Positions 24,194 to 35,400 of a stretch of DNA of 64,000 bases are shown here, piece after piece (positions within the stretch are counted from its first letter, which is position 1; every line of letters begins with the position of its first letter). Origin of the DNA: Tetrastigma voinierianum (Eukaryota > Streptophyta > Magnoliopsida > Vitales > Vitaceae). The notes below the pieces were generated by a model. That model did not search any database. It was not told where the DNA came from and saw only the letters and a list, made by a program, of their open reading frames with translations. The DNA lies in assembly GCA_016808115.1 (NCBI GenBank), contig JAEQBH010003943.1, positions 496,001 to 560,000 of the forward strand. The letters are read 5' to 3'. Made by a program: the position numbers and the translations under genes.

Positions 24194-24820
24194 CTTCCTC
24201 TTCCTCGACTTTCGTGATTCTTATCTAACTTGTTTTTCTAGAAATGTTATAGTAGATCGAATCATTCATAATCCATTGGTAACATTCTAAGATAGCAAAC
24301 ACTAGCTACTAATCCCGAAATCAGGCCAAAGTAATAAGGATACAAAAAATTGAGATTACTCAAAACTTGAGGGCCTCACACATAATCGTTTTCTTGCCTT
24401 TATAGGTCAATATATGCACATGTGGTATGAATCACACGTTACGGTATTTTTGTCCATTCTCATGCAGTACGTCTTTTATATTCTATATCAAAACTCTAAT
24501 ATAGCTTTAAGACTAATCAAGTGATTTCTTACCTTTAATTAATATTCCATTCAACTCTTCAAATGAAATCGAAATTTGTTTTAAGTCATCGCTCTCAATT
24601 ATCACTTAGATAATGTTGCTTAAAACTGTCTCATCTTAGTATACACAAAGTGACTAAAGCGATTGCTTGTTTGAGTAGGTCAATCTCTTATCTGTCTGAC
24701 ACACTTCTATTTCTCATATGTACTTAACATATGTATTCATGTATGTGTAACAAGTATTTTGGGAATAGTAATGATGATATTTCATAAAGTATTCATGAAA
24801 GTTCTACATAGTACATATTC
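23840..24820 (-). other. Copia B 3' untranslated region with TA repeat
   Basis: Non-coding sequence between the pol stop (complement of 24821-24823) and the LTR. It holds the polypurine tract at 23840-23849 and an interrupted (TA)n run at 24133-24190. No gene is visible. Confidence 0.7.
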
Positions 24821-27800
24821 TCAAAATCTACACAAGCCCAATGACTTGACATGCCTAAAATATGCTTCCTTAGATATAGACTTTGTAAATGGATTTGCAA
24901 TCATTTCTTGTGTTGCTATGTACTTCGCGTTCACTTCCTTTCGTGCCATCATATCTTTCACAAAATTGAATTTGATATCTATGTGTTTGGTCTTGCGTGA
25001 ACTTAAGGTCTTTTGTATGCTTCATGACGACTATCACCCTGGCAGATGCAGCGGGCTCTATGGCATCCTGCGTGATCAAATGTTCCATGAATCTTCTCAA
25101 CCTTCTTACACAACGGCTGATAATGCTACAAATTTAGCTTCCATTATTGAGCTATGCAAGATTGTTTCTTACTACTCCAAGAGATGGCACCATTATTTAG
25201 TAGGAATGCAAACCCAAAGGTAGATTTCCTTTCATCAAAATCTCCTCCCCAATCAACATCGATGTACCCTTTCAATCTCAGCTCCTTGCCTTGATAACAC
25301 AATGAATACTCTATTGTGCCCTTTATATATCTTAAAATTCTTTTGATTGCCTTCCAATGCTCTTGACCTGGATTCGATTGATATCGGCTAATCATTCCAA
25401 CAACATGGCAGATATCAGGCCTAATACACATCATAACATACATGAGGCTTCCAACTACGATTAAGTAAGGAACTTTACTCATCTATTCCTTTTCTTCTGA
25501 AGTTTTTGAACATAATCTATGACTCAAAATCTCACCTTTCGCCATAGGAGTATCAATGGGTTTACAATCCTGCATTCTAAATCGCTCAAGGATTTTCTTG
25601 ATGTACTGCTCTTGTGAATGAGACACCAATTTCTTTGATCAATCCTTGAAATCTTAACTCCGAGGATGTATGCAGCTTCACCCATGTCTTTTATTTCAAA
25701 TTTGGATGACAACCATCCTTTTATTTCTGTTATGTACTCCTTATTATTTCCATCTATCAAAATGTCATCTACATATAAAAACAAAATTACAAACTTGTCT
25801 TTTGACCTTTTGATGTAAACACAATGATCTTCTTTGATCATTTCGAATTTGTGAGACGTTACTATATTATGAAACTAAATGTTCCATTGTCTCGAGGCGC
25901 GAACTATAAATAGATTTTAGAAAGTCTCTGGACTTTATGTTCTTATGCGACTAGTAAGAGCCACTGAGATTGTTCCATGTAGATCTCTTCGTCCAGTTCT
26001 CCATTGAGAAAAATAATCTTTACATCCATTTGATGTAATTCTAGGTCCATGCTTGCGATGATAGCTAGAATTAATCGTATAGAGGTAAATCTAACAACAG
26101 GTGAAAATTTTTCTTCATAGTCTATTCCTTTCTATTGTGTATACCCCTTTGCTACTAGGCGGGCTTTGTGTCTTACAATCGTGCCATCTACTTTACACTT
26201 AATCTTTAGGATCAACTTATTCCCAATAGGTTTACGTCCTTTAGGTGGATCAACTAATTCTCATACTTGATTTATTTTCATGGATTTCATTTCTTTTTCC
26301 ATTTCGTTCTTCCAATTTTCTTTCGCAGGACAATTGAGAGCTTCTTTTATATTTCTCGGCTCTTCTTCATCTTGTGGAGTAACGATAAATGCTTCCCCTT
26401 CAATCTCAAATCGGCGTTGAGGAATCGGTTGACGATTTGTTCACCGGAGTGGATATTCATTAATCCTAATGTTACTCCCACTTGGACCAGAAACCAAATT
26501 TGGATCCATTTCAAGTGATGACTAAGGTACATTAGAAACTAATTCATTTTGCTTCGAATCACTCCCACTTGAATTGAATGGATCCAACTTGCTTGGAGTG
26601 GAAGCAATCTGGTCATCAATTTCGTATAACAATAGGTCTTCACCTATTTTTCTTTGTTTGGGGAAGTCTTTTTCCAAGAAGGTGACATCTCGTGATTTGA
26701 ATTCAATTACACTACCACTTTCTTGCTCACCTGTGAAAACATACCCTTTTGACTGTTCATTGTATCTTATAAAGATAATTTTCTTTCCTCTCAGACCTAA
26801 TTTTCCATATTTATGAGAGGAATTATGTACATAGGCAGCACAACCCTAAGGTCATAAGAAACTTAGGTCGGGTTTCCTATTGGTCCATAACTCATATGGC
26901 GTGGTAGTAACTGATTTTGTGGGCACTCGGTTGAGTACAAATGTGGTTGTTAATAATGCATCTCCCCAAAAGGTGATGGGTAAATGAGCTTAAGCCATCA
27001 TTGACCTTACCAATTCTAATAAGGTCCCTTTTTGTCATTTTGCAACTCCATTTTGTTGTGGAGTATATGAGATAGTCAACTAACGTACTATTCCCTTATC
27101 ATCACATACTTGCTTGAATTGATCAGACAAGTATTCTCGACCTCGATTGGTTCTTAATATTTTTATTTTCTTATCAAATTGATTCTTAACTAAGTTCATA
27201 AATTTGATAAAGCATTCTAATGCTTGTGATTTAAGTAGACGTAACCATATCGAGTATAGTCATCTATAAAAGTGATGAAATAAACAACCCCGTGCCTAGC
27301 TCTTACATTCATCGGACCACAGATGTTTGAATGGATTAATTGCAATGGAGATTCAGCTCTAGTCCCTTTGTTAAATGGTTTTCTTGCTATCTTTCCAACT
27401 AAGCAATGCTCATAGGTTGACAATTAAATTTTATCTAAAGTTCCCAATAGGCCTTCTTTGGTTCATTTGACTTTGTCCTATATGACTAAGTCTAGCATGC
27501 CAAACCTCAACATCATTCTCATAATTAACAACCGATGTAATATAAGAAAAACATTAATTGCTTAAACCTTGTTCAATGTCTAGAACTATAAAACCGTATG
27601 AAAAATAACCAGAAAAATAACCATAACCATAAAATTGTTATTCCAAAAATAAATCAACACCTTGTCAATGAAAGCGTAATTCATAATCATAATTGATTAA
27701 AACCAACGCGATGCGAGTGATGAATATGGCAAACCACATCATGCGAGGAGTAGGTTTGGCAGCCGCGCGACTAACTACATGTGCCAATGCCTTTTACTTT

Positions 27801-27979
27801 TGCCTAGGAATTGTTTCCCACAATATCCATTTTGTTCCTTTGAGGATTCGTCGAAATTCCACGAAGGCACTTATGTCTTTCACTACTTGGTTCGTCGTTC
27901 TTGAGTCTACAATCCACAGAGGATAAGATTCAGTTAAAAGCATAGAGCTAGCAACATTAATTGCACTAACAATTGGAGA
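24821..27979 (-). pseudogene. Copia B pol: protease, integrase, RT, RNase H (broken)
   Basis: Read leftwards: a protease motif degraded to WIVDSRTTNQ (DSG lost) near 27905. The integrase zinc finger and core follow (STYEHCLVGKIARKPFNKG near 27400, then ITFIDDYTRYGYVYL near 27260). A poorly preserved integrase C-terminus lies at 26270-27200. RT carries YVDDILIDGN (about 25765) and MGEAAYILGVKI. RNase H has RPDICHVVGMISRY, then DVDWGGDFDERKSTFGF, then ISWSSKKQSC (about 25150). The last part (KHIDIKFNFVKDMMARKEVN near 24950, then KEAYFRHVKSLGLCRF, stop) marks the authentic end of copia pol. Stops and frameshifts occur throughout. Confidence 0.85.
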
Positions 27980-28856
27980 AAGGCTATTTACCTTATTGGG
28001 ATCTTTGCAATCGCGTGCAAAATGCCCTTTCTTCCCCAAGTTATAGCATTTGAGCCTGGATAAGTTCTTCTTCTTCTTGAAGAACCATTTATTCTTTCAT
28101 TTTCCGAGTTGGTAAGCCTTTTGCCTCTTTCTTCCCTGAGGATCTACTCTATCCTCTTGCTGATGCCCACCTTGGTATTTTCTCTTGTGCCACTTTCTAC
28201 TTTGTGAGCCAGAGCTAGCCATGTAAATGTCAGCATTCGCCTTACTCGCCATTAGGCAATCTTCCTCAAGCTCTAAGTGGTGCATAACATCTTCCAATGT
28301 TTTGATGCTCTCATTGTTGGTCAAGTGCATCTTCATATTTTCCCAGTTATTGGGCAATGAACATATCACTGTCTGCACTTGTTGTTCATCAATGAGGGTA
28401 TGATCTGCATCTTTCAGCTTACTTATCATACTTGACATATTCCTTAAATGTTTTTTCATATCGTGTTCAGGGCGTTTCTTGTAAGTGTCAAATTTGATGG
28501 TGAGTGATTTAAGTTTGGTTAAAGACGTACAACCAAACCTTTCAGAGAGAGCTGACCACATGTCTTTTGTTATTTCATATTTGCGGAATTCTCTCATTAT
28601 GTCATCTTCCATGATGCTCAACAAAGTGATGCAAGCAGTGGAGTTCTTCTTTCCAAGCTTGATAGGCCTCACAGTCCCTTCAATGCTGGGTCGTGGTCCT
28701 ATCCTCAAGTCCAGTCAAAGACATTTTCAAGACTTCAAGAGCCACTTGCTCTTCTAGCATGTATTGGATCTTCATACTCCAAATCTCATAGTTACCACCG
28801 TTCGGTTTTTCGCCCCTATTTAGTTCAACAACTATGTTCTTTGTAGCTGATGCCAT
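27980..28856 (-). pseudogene. Copia B gag (broken)
   Basis: Starts at the ATG complement of 28854-28856 (MASATKNIVVELNRGEKPN), followed by the UBN2-type gag core (MWSALSERFGCTSLTKLKSL, QTVICSLPNNWENMKMHL). A frameshift separates the first ~50 residues from the long open stretch 28097-28708. The zinc knuckle near 28010-28050 reads CYNLGKKGHFARDC: its second cysteine is replaced by leucine, which should abolish zinc binding. Confidence 0.85.
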
Positions 28857-30400
28857 TTTTTATACTATAGACAGATGATTAGATACTTTTATTAATTTCC
28901 AAGTCATACATGAATTTGAAATTAATTGCAAAGCGTTGATTGAACATAGGTTTTAGAGTCGAGAGTTCAATATATTCCCAATCATCATCTAAAGTATCTA
29001 GGTTCAATTAACTACCCTACAACCAATCTAGAAGTTACCAAGACTTTGATTAATTTGTACTTAACAAAGTCTAAAGTATTGCATTAAAAGGAAAAATAGT
29101 ATAATAGCAGAATAATTCCAAAGGAAAATTAAACATCATAAATCATCAAACTAAAGAAATGAACTACATTTAACATTCATTGTTATTACATGCAATATCC
29201 CAAAAAAAATTAAGGAATATGCATTTGATGAACAAGAATTATCTTTATCTCTAAGGGCAATTCATATTTGAATTTTGGAAAAAATGGAATTCCTGCCATA
29301 GGTTTCTTTCCTTTTCGAATCGATATCCCATATGCAAGACTACGAGTTTTGCTTGCTATCCCATTAACATATGCTGGTATGAAATCCAAAACAAGCCTAA
29401 TGTAGGTCCTTTTGCTTTCATTTGGTTAGTTATTCCATATAGAATCAAGAATCCCTTGATGGTTAGGGAACTTGAGGGTTGACTTCAAAGCCTTGTATTT
29501 TTCTATATGGGTGAACAATTCCCCTCGCCACATTATCTTTTGAATTCTACGATTGACTTCTACTATGTGGTTTACTAGGCCGTCAAAGTTATCCTCTTTG
29601 ATGCTTGTCTCTTGGATCATGTTTTTAGGACCCTTAATCAAGATAAAGACCCTTTCTCGATCTTTCCATGTTCTCATGGCCATAACAGTTCGCACAAGTC
29701 TTAGCATTGTCTTTAAGATTATGGGAAAAAAAAGAAGAAGAAAAGTTAAATTCTAACTTTGGGCATGAGAACTTATGAGCATAAAAGAACTTATGATACC
29801 AATGATTTGTTCTTATTGAGCTCTATAATGACTATTAAAAAGTTTGAAAATATTTTCTCGAGATAGAAAACTCATAAACGAAAAAAATAAATTTTTTTTT
29901 GTCAAAACGGAGTCTGGATGGGCCCAAATAGGCTAATCAAAGTTTGGGTCAAAAGTGACAAGTCAATAGGTTGATTGGTTAACAGTCAGCCACCAGACCG
30001 CCGCCTAACAGTGACCAGACCAGACTGTCGCCAAACCATCGCCGGACCATTGCCAGATTTATTTAAAAATTTTATTTATATATTCCAAAAAAATGGCAAT
30101 GAACTTCAAAAATTCACCAAAAAATTTTTCAATAGACGAAATTTTATTTTCTATTTTTTTTGTTCGTCCTGGATATAAAAAATAAATATTATATAAAAAA
30201 TTTATTATAAATTGTTGTATTGATAATATGTAAAGATTACAATTTATCCTTGCAAAGACCAAAAAAAAAAAAAAACTAGATTTTATTTAATTTGTCTTAC
30301 TGTTACCAGAAAAAAAACTATTTTTTATTTTTTTTCTTATACTTTAATAAACTTTGATTGGATTATGATAACAAAAATAATAATAAAAAATATATGTCAA
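28857..30400 (-). other. Copia B leader region with an embedded unknown ORF
   Basis: About 1.5 kb separates primer site from gag, longer than usual for copia. It contains the unknown 93-codon frame at 29426-29707, a second primer-site-like motif (complement of 29791-29802: TTGGTATCATAA), and an A/T-rich outer half (29800-30400) with repeated 'ccagacc'/'gccggacc' motifs near 29990-30055. It may include a second, older insertion whose edges I could not place. Confidence 0.5.
29426..29707 (-). CDS. Unrecognised 93-codon frame in the copia B leader
   Basis: Starts MLRLVRTVMAMRTWKDRERV and ends LKFPNHQGILDSIWNN. It is rich in charged residues, with no signal peptide or membrane span. Upstream on the same strand is a pyrimidine run (cttttcttcttc, then tttttttccc) ending 'ataatcttaaag', like a 3' splice acceptor. 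After the stop, another frame (about 29285-29400) reads FIPAYVNGIASKTRSLAYG. The composition looks protein-like rather than random, so this may be a captured host exon or an element-specific ORF. It does not match gag, protease, integrase or RT. Function unknown. Confidence 0.35.
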   Translation of the reverse strand: MLRLVRTVMAMRTWKDRERVFILIKGPKNMIQETSIKEDNFDGLVNHIVEVNRRIQKIMWRGELFTHIEKYKALKSTLKFPNHQGILDSIWNN

Positions 30401-30414
30401 GGCTTTGATACCAA
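30401..30414 (-). other. Copia B primer-binding site
   Basis: The complement reads TTGGTATCAAAGCC, one mismatch from the initiator tRNA-Met site TGGTATCAGAGCC. It lies directly inside the right-hand LTR, as expected for minus-strand priming. Confidence 0.8.
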
Positions 30415-30806
30415 TAAAAGGTTTCTTACACACAAATCTTGCCCTGTGACATAATCATGTTTCAGTCACAAAATATTTGAATTGAAATTGAAATAATCAC
30501 GGCATAAATGACACACCTTTCTTCTTCTTGAAGATTAAGAATCGGAAGTTTCTTTTGTTATCACAATCACATCGAAGAGAGAGAACAATACGACAACGAG
30601 AGAAAAAACTTATTTTTTTATAATTTTTATTTATTTATTATTATCTATTTATCTCAATTACTAATATTGAATATAGTTACTTGATTTTGAATTCAAATCA
30701 AAACACACCTCTCTATTATTCTTATAATATAATTTGAAAATAAATTAAATATAAATAAATATCAATAAGTGATACATCATAGTGTTTATAAAACAATCAA
30801 ATAACA
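30415..30806 (-). repeat. Copia B 5' LTR
   Basis: About 392 bases matching the two left-hand LTR fragments. The shared order is 'ggtttcttacacaca', 'catgtttcagtcacaaaatatttga', 'tcttcttcttgaagattaagaatcgg', 'cacaatcacatcg' and 'gacaacgagagaaaaaa'. The final ~60 bases at the outer edge are diverged, ending TCAAATAACA against GAAACCAACA on the left. The outer flank is TATCT and then TA repeats. Confidence 0.82.
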
Positions 30807-30816
30807 TATCTCTCTG

Positions 30817-30877
<61 letters not shown>

Positions 30878-30899
30878 ATATATATATATATATATATAT
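30817..30899. repeat. (TA)n microsatellite between copia B and the gypsy element
   Basis: A TA run with a few interruptions ('tatatgta', 'tatctata') separates the outer end of copia B from the outer end of the Tat-type element. Confidence 0.95.
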
Positions 30900-31590
30900 T
30901 GATGGTGCTTTCAATAGGATGAAATTTGAAGGCGTATTGGGGTCGTCGGGTAGGAGATAGGATTCTTTGTTGGGAATTTGGTCACAACGGGCTTTGGATG
31001 TGGCACTCTACTTGCAAAAACAAGAAAAGAAGGAATTAGATTAAGTAGGGGAGACCGCATGTGTCCCGACCGATCTAGGAAGTCGGTTCGGTGAAGAAAA
31101 AAGATGGCGCTTAGAAGGCAAATGTTTTTGCGTACCTTTCACCGAGGGGGTGACCTGATATATATAGTGTATGTTTTCCTAATTGGATGGTAATAAGGAT
31201 TCTTTCCCACTGGATGAGATATTTTATGTCTTTATCGATATCGGATTTAATAAGGGATATGGAAGGAGCAGTTTATTGAGAATTATCCTTCTTCCTTATT
31301 GGTGAGATTCGGTTTGATCTACAGGATAAACTGTTTATCGTGAATTATCCTATTTTCCTTCTTTGGTGAGATTTAGTTAGTTCACAGGACTAAGATGTTA
31401 TTGGAGATTATCCACACTTCCCATATGGCGAGATTTAGTGCGGTTGCGAGAATGTAGGCCTTCTTAATTACCCATGCTATAGAGCTTTGGGGTGTGGTTT
31501 GGAGGCTTCGTTTTGAAATTTGAGCGTAGGGGTGCTGGGTGTTTCATTGGGCTTGCCTCTTGGTCCCGGGCTGGCAGAAGTGGATGCAAC
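30900..31590 (-). repeat. Tat-type element 3' LTR
   Basis: The plus strand begins TGATGGTGCTTTC right after the TA tract. It shares with 45773-46437 long blocks such as 'gcgtacctttcaccgag', 'ctgatatatatagtgtatg', 'ggataataaggattctttcc'-like sequence and 'cattgggcttgcctctt'. The inner end near 31590 is approximate. There are many small differences between the two copies. Confidence 0.85.
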
Positions 31591-32431
31591 CTTTATTTTC
31601 AAACCTATCGGTGCCCCTAGCCTTGCGTGCGATGTGAGTGGGCGAGTGCGTGGCATTCTCGTGCTCCGGGTGTGATTTCCGCGCGTCGGCTTCGAGGTTG
31701 GATCGATTAAGGCTTTGTCGCGTCATATGTCTTGTGATAATGATGACTTTCCGGTTCGCGCTCATTTCTTCAATTCTTTCAGTTTACTTTTTTGTTTCTT
31801 CAATAAGGATATCCTCGTAGTTCGCGCGTGTTCCCTTGATCCTGAAGCTTTTTCTCTGCTTTTTAGTGAGTTCGGATTTCCCTTTCCCTTAATATTACAT
31901 GCGAACATGCAATGCGAGTCCTTTTGGCGTCTTATCGAGATAGTTTTTTTTTGTTTTATTCCACGAGGCCGGGTGCGTCTTTCATCGGCGATCTTTTCGA
32001 ATGTCTGAGAGAATTAGATCGGCTAAGTTTTATTTCTTACTACTTGCTATCACACCATGGAGTGCAGGTCGCTCTTCTTCTTTACGCGTGGAGGTGGTCC
32101 TCGATTCTTTCTTAGGTTCAAAAGAATGATTTGGCGGCACCTTCAACCCAATTTGGAGTTGATCTGAGGCATGCTGGGAAACCCGGCACTCAGTGAACAA
32201 GGGTAAGGAGAGAATTGACGAGATTAAGTATCCTGGGGGATCGGGATATATAAAGTCCGCCGTGCAGAATGATTTGGCTATGGGACCTAGCAAAGTCGAA
32301 CCCTTGTATGGGGCCACTTTCGCCAGGTGTTATAGACCTCTTTTTGGTGTCCGGGTCTGGTCCCCTGACGTTTTGACCTCTTACGTGGTTCCAGTACCTA
32401 AGATGGTGTGCTTCTTTGAAGTGGCCTTTTA

Positions 32432-35400
32432 GCGGGATGCCGCTTCCCTCTACACCCTTTATAAAAGGGGTTTCTGACACTTCAAATGTATCTGTCCTTC
32501 TCAACTCTCACCCAATTATTGGGGGTAATGCAGTTGGGTTATTGGTTTTCTTCGAGGATAAGTCTTAGTGTTCCTAGTATGGCTACGTTCCTTGATCTTT
32601 TAGCGTGAAGGGTGGGCGAGGCTTCCTTTATTTTTCACGATTATTGTCGCGCGCTCCTTTGGTAATTTCCGATCTTCCATCTTCCCATAGGCTTTGGAAG
32701 GAATGATTGCCCTAACCGTTAGCGGCCGCAATTGGGAATATGACCCTCTTGACAGGGATGACACCCTGGGCGTTCCGGTTGCCTGGACCACCCCCGAGAA
32801 TCTATGTGAGTATCACTTTGTTCTTAGTATAGTCTTTGTGAGGTCATTGGGCATCTCTAATTCTGCATTGACCGCGTGCTTCTCACGTGTTCGACTCGAT
32901 CTCAGCCCCGAAGATAATGTCATAGCGCAGGAGTTGGCTGAGTGTTCCCGGTGCCCCTACTCGGAGGCGATCGTCGGATATTCACGGACCTTTAGCTGAG
33001 TCTACCCTTTCTGGCGCTGAGGCCTTCACCTCATTCACTATGAAATTCTCTCCTTAGGGCCTTAGTTGCCAAGCCTGACGGAGAGCTTTTGGCTCGGGTG
33101 GAGATGCTGTCTCGGAAGTCCCGAAGCGTGAAGCGGAAAACTTCAAATTCCGTTGAGAAAGACCGTCCAACTTGGGGTAAGGTTTGAAGCGGGGAACCTC
33201 CTCTTCCACATTCTACCGTCCGTGCGGGGCGAGGTGTTGTCGCCTCGGTGGTCGTAAAGCTACGAGTTCGCGGCCGGGTTACGGCTCTGCTTTGCAAAGG
33301 CAAAAGACTCATCGGGAAGGGCTGCTGAACAGCCGTTGGAGGTCATGCCTATCACTGTTTGGAATCCCCCTGCGCAGAGTGTTAAGCCCCCTTCCTCGAG
33401 GGCGGAAGAGTTGAAGAGAAAAGGCTCCGAAACTGATGAAGATGGCGATTCCTTGCTCCATAATGTTGAGCTTGCGACGGGTGCGGTATCGTCCATCCTC
33501 AAAGATTTTGACCTCAAGAGGTTGGGCGCCACTTGGGTTGAGAAGCCTTGGCTCTATCCCGCCCGGGGGTCGCCTGCAGCAAGTTCAGTATCTTCACGGA
33601 GTGTCTAATTCTAACTTGAGTTGGATACTGATCTTGTGTTCGATGTGGGCAGGTGGCTACTCATTTGGGCGGTTGGCCAAAAGACTGTGGCAACCGGGAG
33701 CCACTGCTAGACCGGTTGGCGGGTCCAAATCGAGCTCCCGGGGCCTTGAAATAGAGCCATTAGCAAATCCGTTTATCACATACATTTCATTCTCAAATCT
33801 TTGTGGGCGATTGCAATTTAGAATGAAGCCCATAAACATTTATATTTAACAAAATGCATTTACAATGAAGGCATTCTATGCCTTTCAAAATGATTTACAA
33901 ATAGATATTCGGAGTTCAAAATGTTTTACAAATATCAAGTTCAAAAAGAAACATGACATGAATGCACAAGTCGAGACATACTCGAAATTCCTTCTTTATA
34001 TTTCGGCTCTTCGATCTTGGATCGCTTTTTGATCGCTGTATCACTCGGTACCTGCTTTTAGCATTGGTAAAACAATACGCTAAACGATACCTCATACTTG
34101 AGTAGTTCCTACTCCCAGTTCTCTCTTCCATTTCAGTTTAAGTCAAATCATGCAAATTTTTTTCTAAACAATGCTTTTGAATCTTTTTGAATGATCCATG
34201 CAAATACAATACATATATTTATTTCATATACATCCATTTACGGTTCATTGATAATTCCAAATATGCACTTTCTTATGCAATAAATAATTCAAATCACAAA
34301 TCATGCATTTCATAACTTTCTTATCGTTTCAATTTGTAATCATGCATTTCAATTCCAATATGTCAAAAATCTCAAAGTCATTTCAGTTCTGCCCTTAACG
34401 AATTTAACCTATGTTTTCAGTATATAGGATATCGGAATCATCGGCAGCTCCTGTGAGGCTACTTGGTCGGTATAAAACATTTGTTTTATAACACGATGCG
34501 GTCATTGAGCTCTTGACAGTTATTAAAATCAATTCGTGAACACTACGAATCTTGTCCCACATTTGAATTTCTGGATCGGAATGACCTATCAATACATTCG
34601 TTTACGATGCGCTATTTGACCCCTATTGGTATACCAATCTATCCTTTATGCGAGTGCTTGATTCAATCATTCTATTAAGGGCTTTCCGTCACTCATAGCA
34701 AAATCTGGTATAGTATGTATGTTTTGTACAAACCATTCATTTTCAATAATCATGAAATTTTCATATACCAAATCAAGCATCTCCGTCAATCAAAACAAAC
34801 CGATGTCCTTTCTAATATTTAGAACAAACATTTCAAATCTTGAAACAAGAATAGGAGTAGATAGAACAAACATATCATTTTCATTTATAGTTCAAATAAT
34901 GCATACATGCAAATATTTGACAAACTTTCACAACCAATTAGTTCAAATCAATATGTAGCTTTCATAAATAAGCATTTCACAAACAATGCTTGAAATGAGT
35001 TAGGATATGGAGAACAAACCAATACTTGAACTAGGAAAGAGACTTAGAGCAAACCAAAGATTGTAGATCCTTCAATTCCGTCTCGTAATCTCGACCTCAA
35101 CTTGGGCTTTCCTCCTCGTTAACCCCTAATTCATCACACATATTTCACGATCAGAGAATAACCAAAGAAAAAATCATTTGTGCATTCTAGGATTTTTGGT
35201 TAGGGTTGATGTCTACCCAATAAACCTTCACTTGCCAAATTTTCTGGGGACAATTGAGCCATATTTTGCTTATAAATCCTTCAAGAAAATTATAGCTCTA
35301 TGAGTCTATTTTTAGTATGAATTTGAATCATCTCATTTGGATCACCCAAACACAAGTTATGGCATCTTTATGCCAAACTGGTAGGTATGCCCAGCTCACT

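Larger units (their letters stand above)
11867..30806 (-). mobile_element. Ty1/copia retrotransposon B, interrupted by element A
   Basis: The element runs on the minus strand. Its 5' LTR is on the right (about 30415-30806), followed by a tRNA-Met primer site, a long leader, gag and pol, a polypurine tract near 23840 and a 3' LTR on the left. The left LTR is split into 11867-11905 and 23486-23839 by element A. Joined across A and one copy of its target duplication, the left LTR is about 388 bases against about 392 on the right, with matching order of motifs ('ggtttcttac', 'catgtttca', 'cacaaaatatttga', 'cttcttcttgaagattaagaa'). Both reading frames are broken. The LTR copies have diverged visibly, so the element is not young. 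Confidence 0.85.

Noticed and set aside
31638..32115. Plus-strand frames between the Tat 3' LTR and the antisense ORF as part of that ORF
   Set aside because: They keep no recognisable domain order before GCRFPLHP at 32434. They may be upstream sequence of the ORF but cannot be supported.
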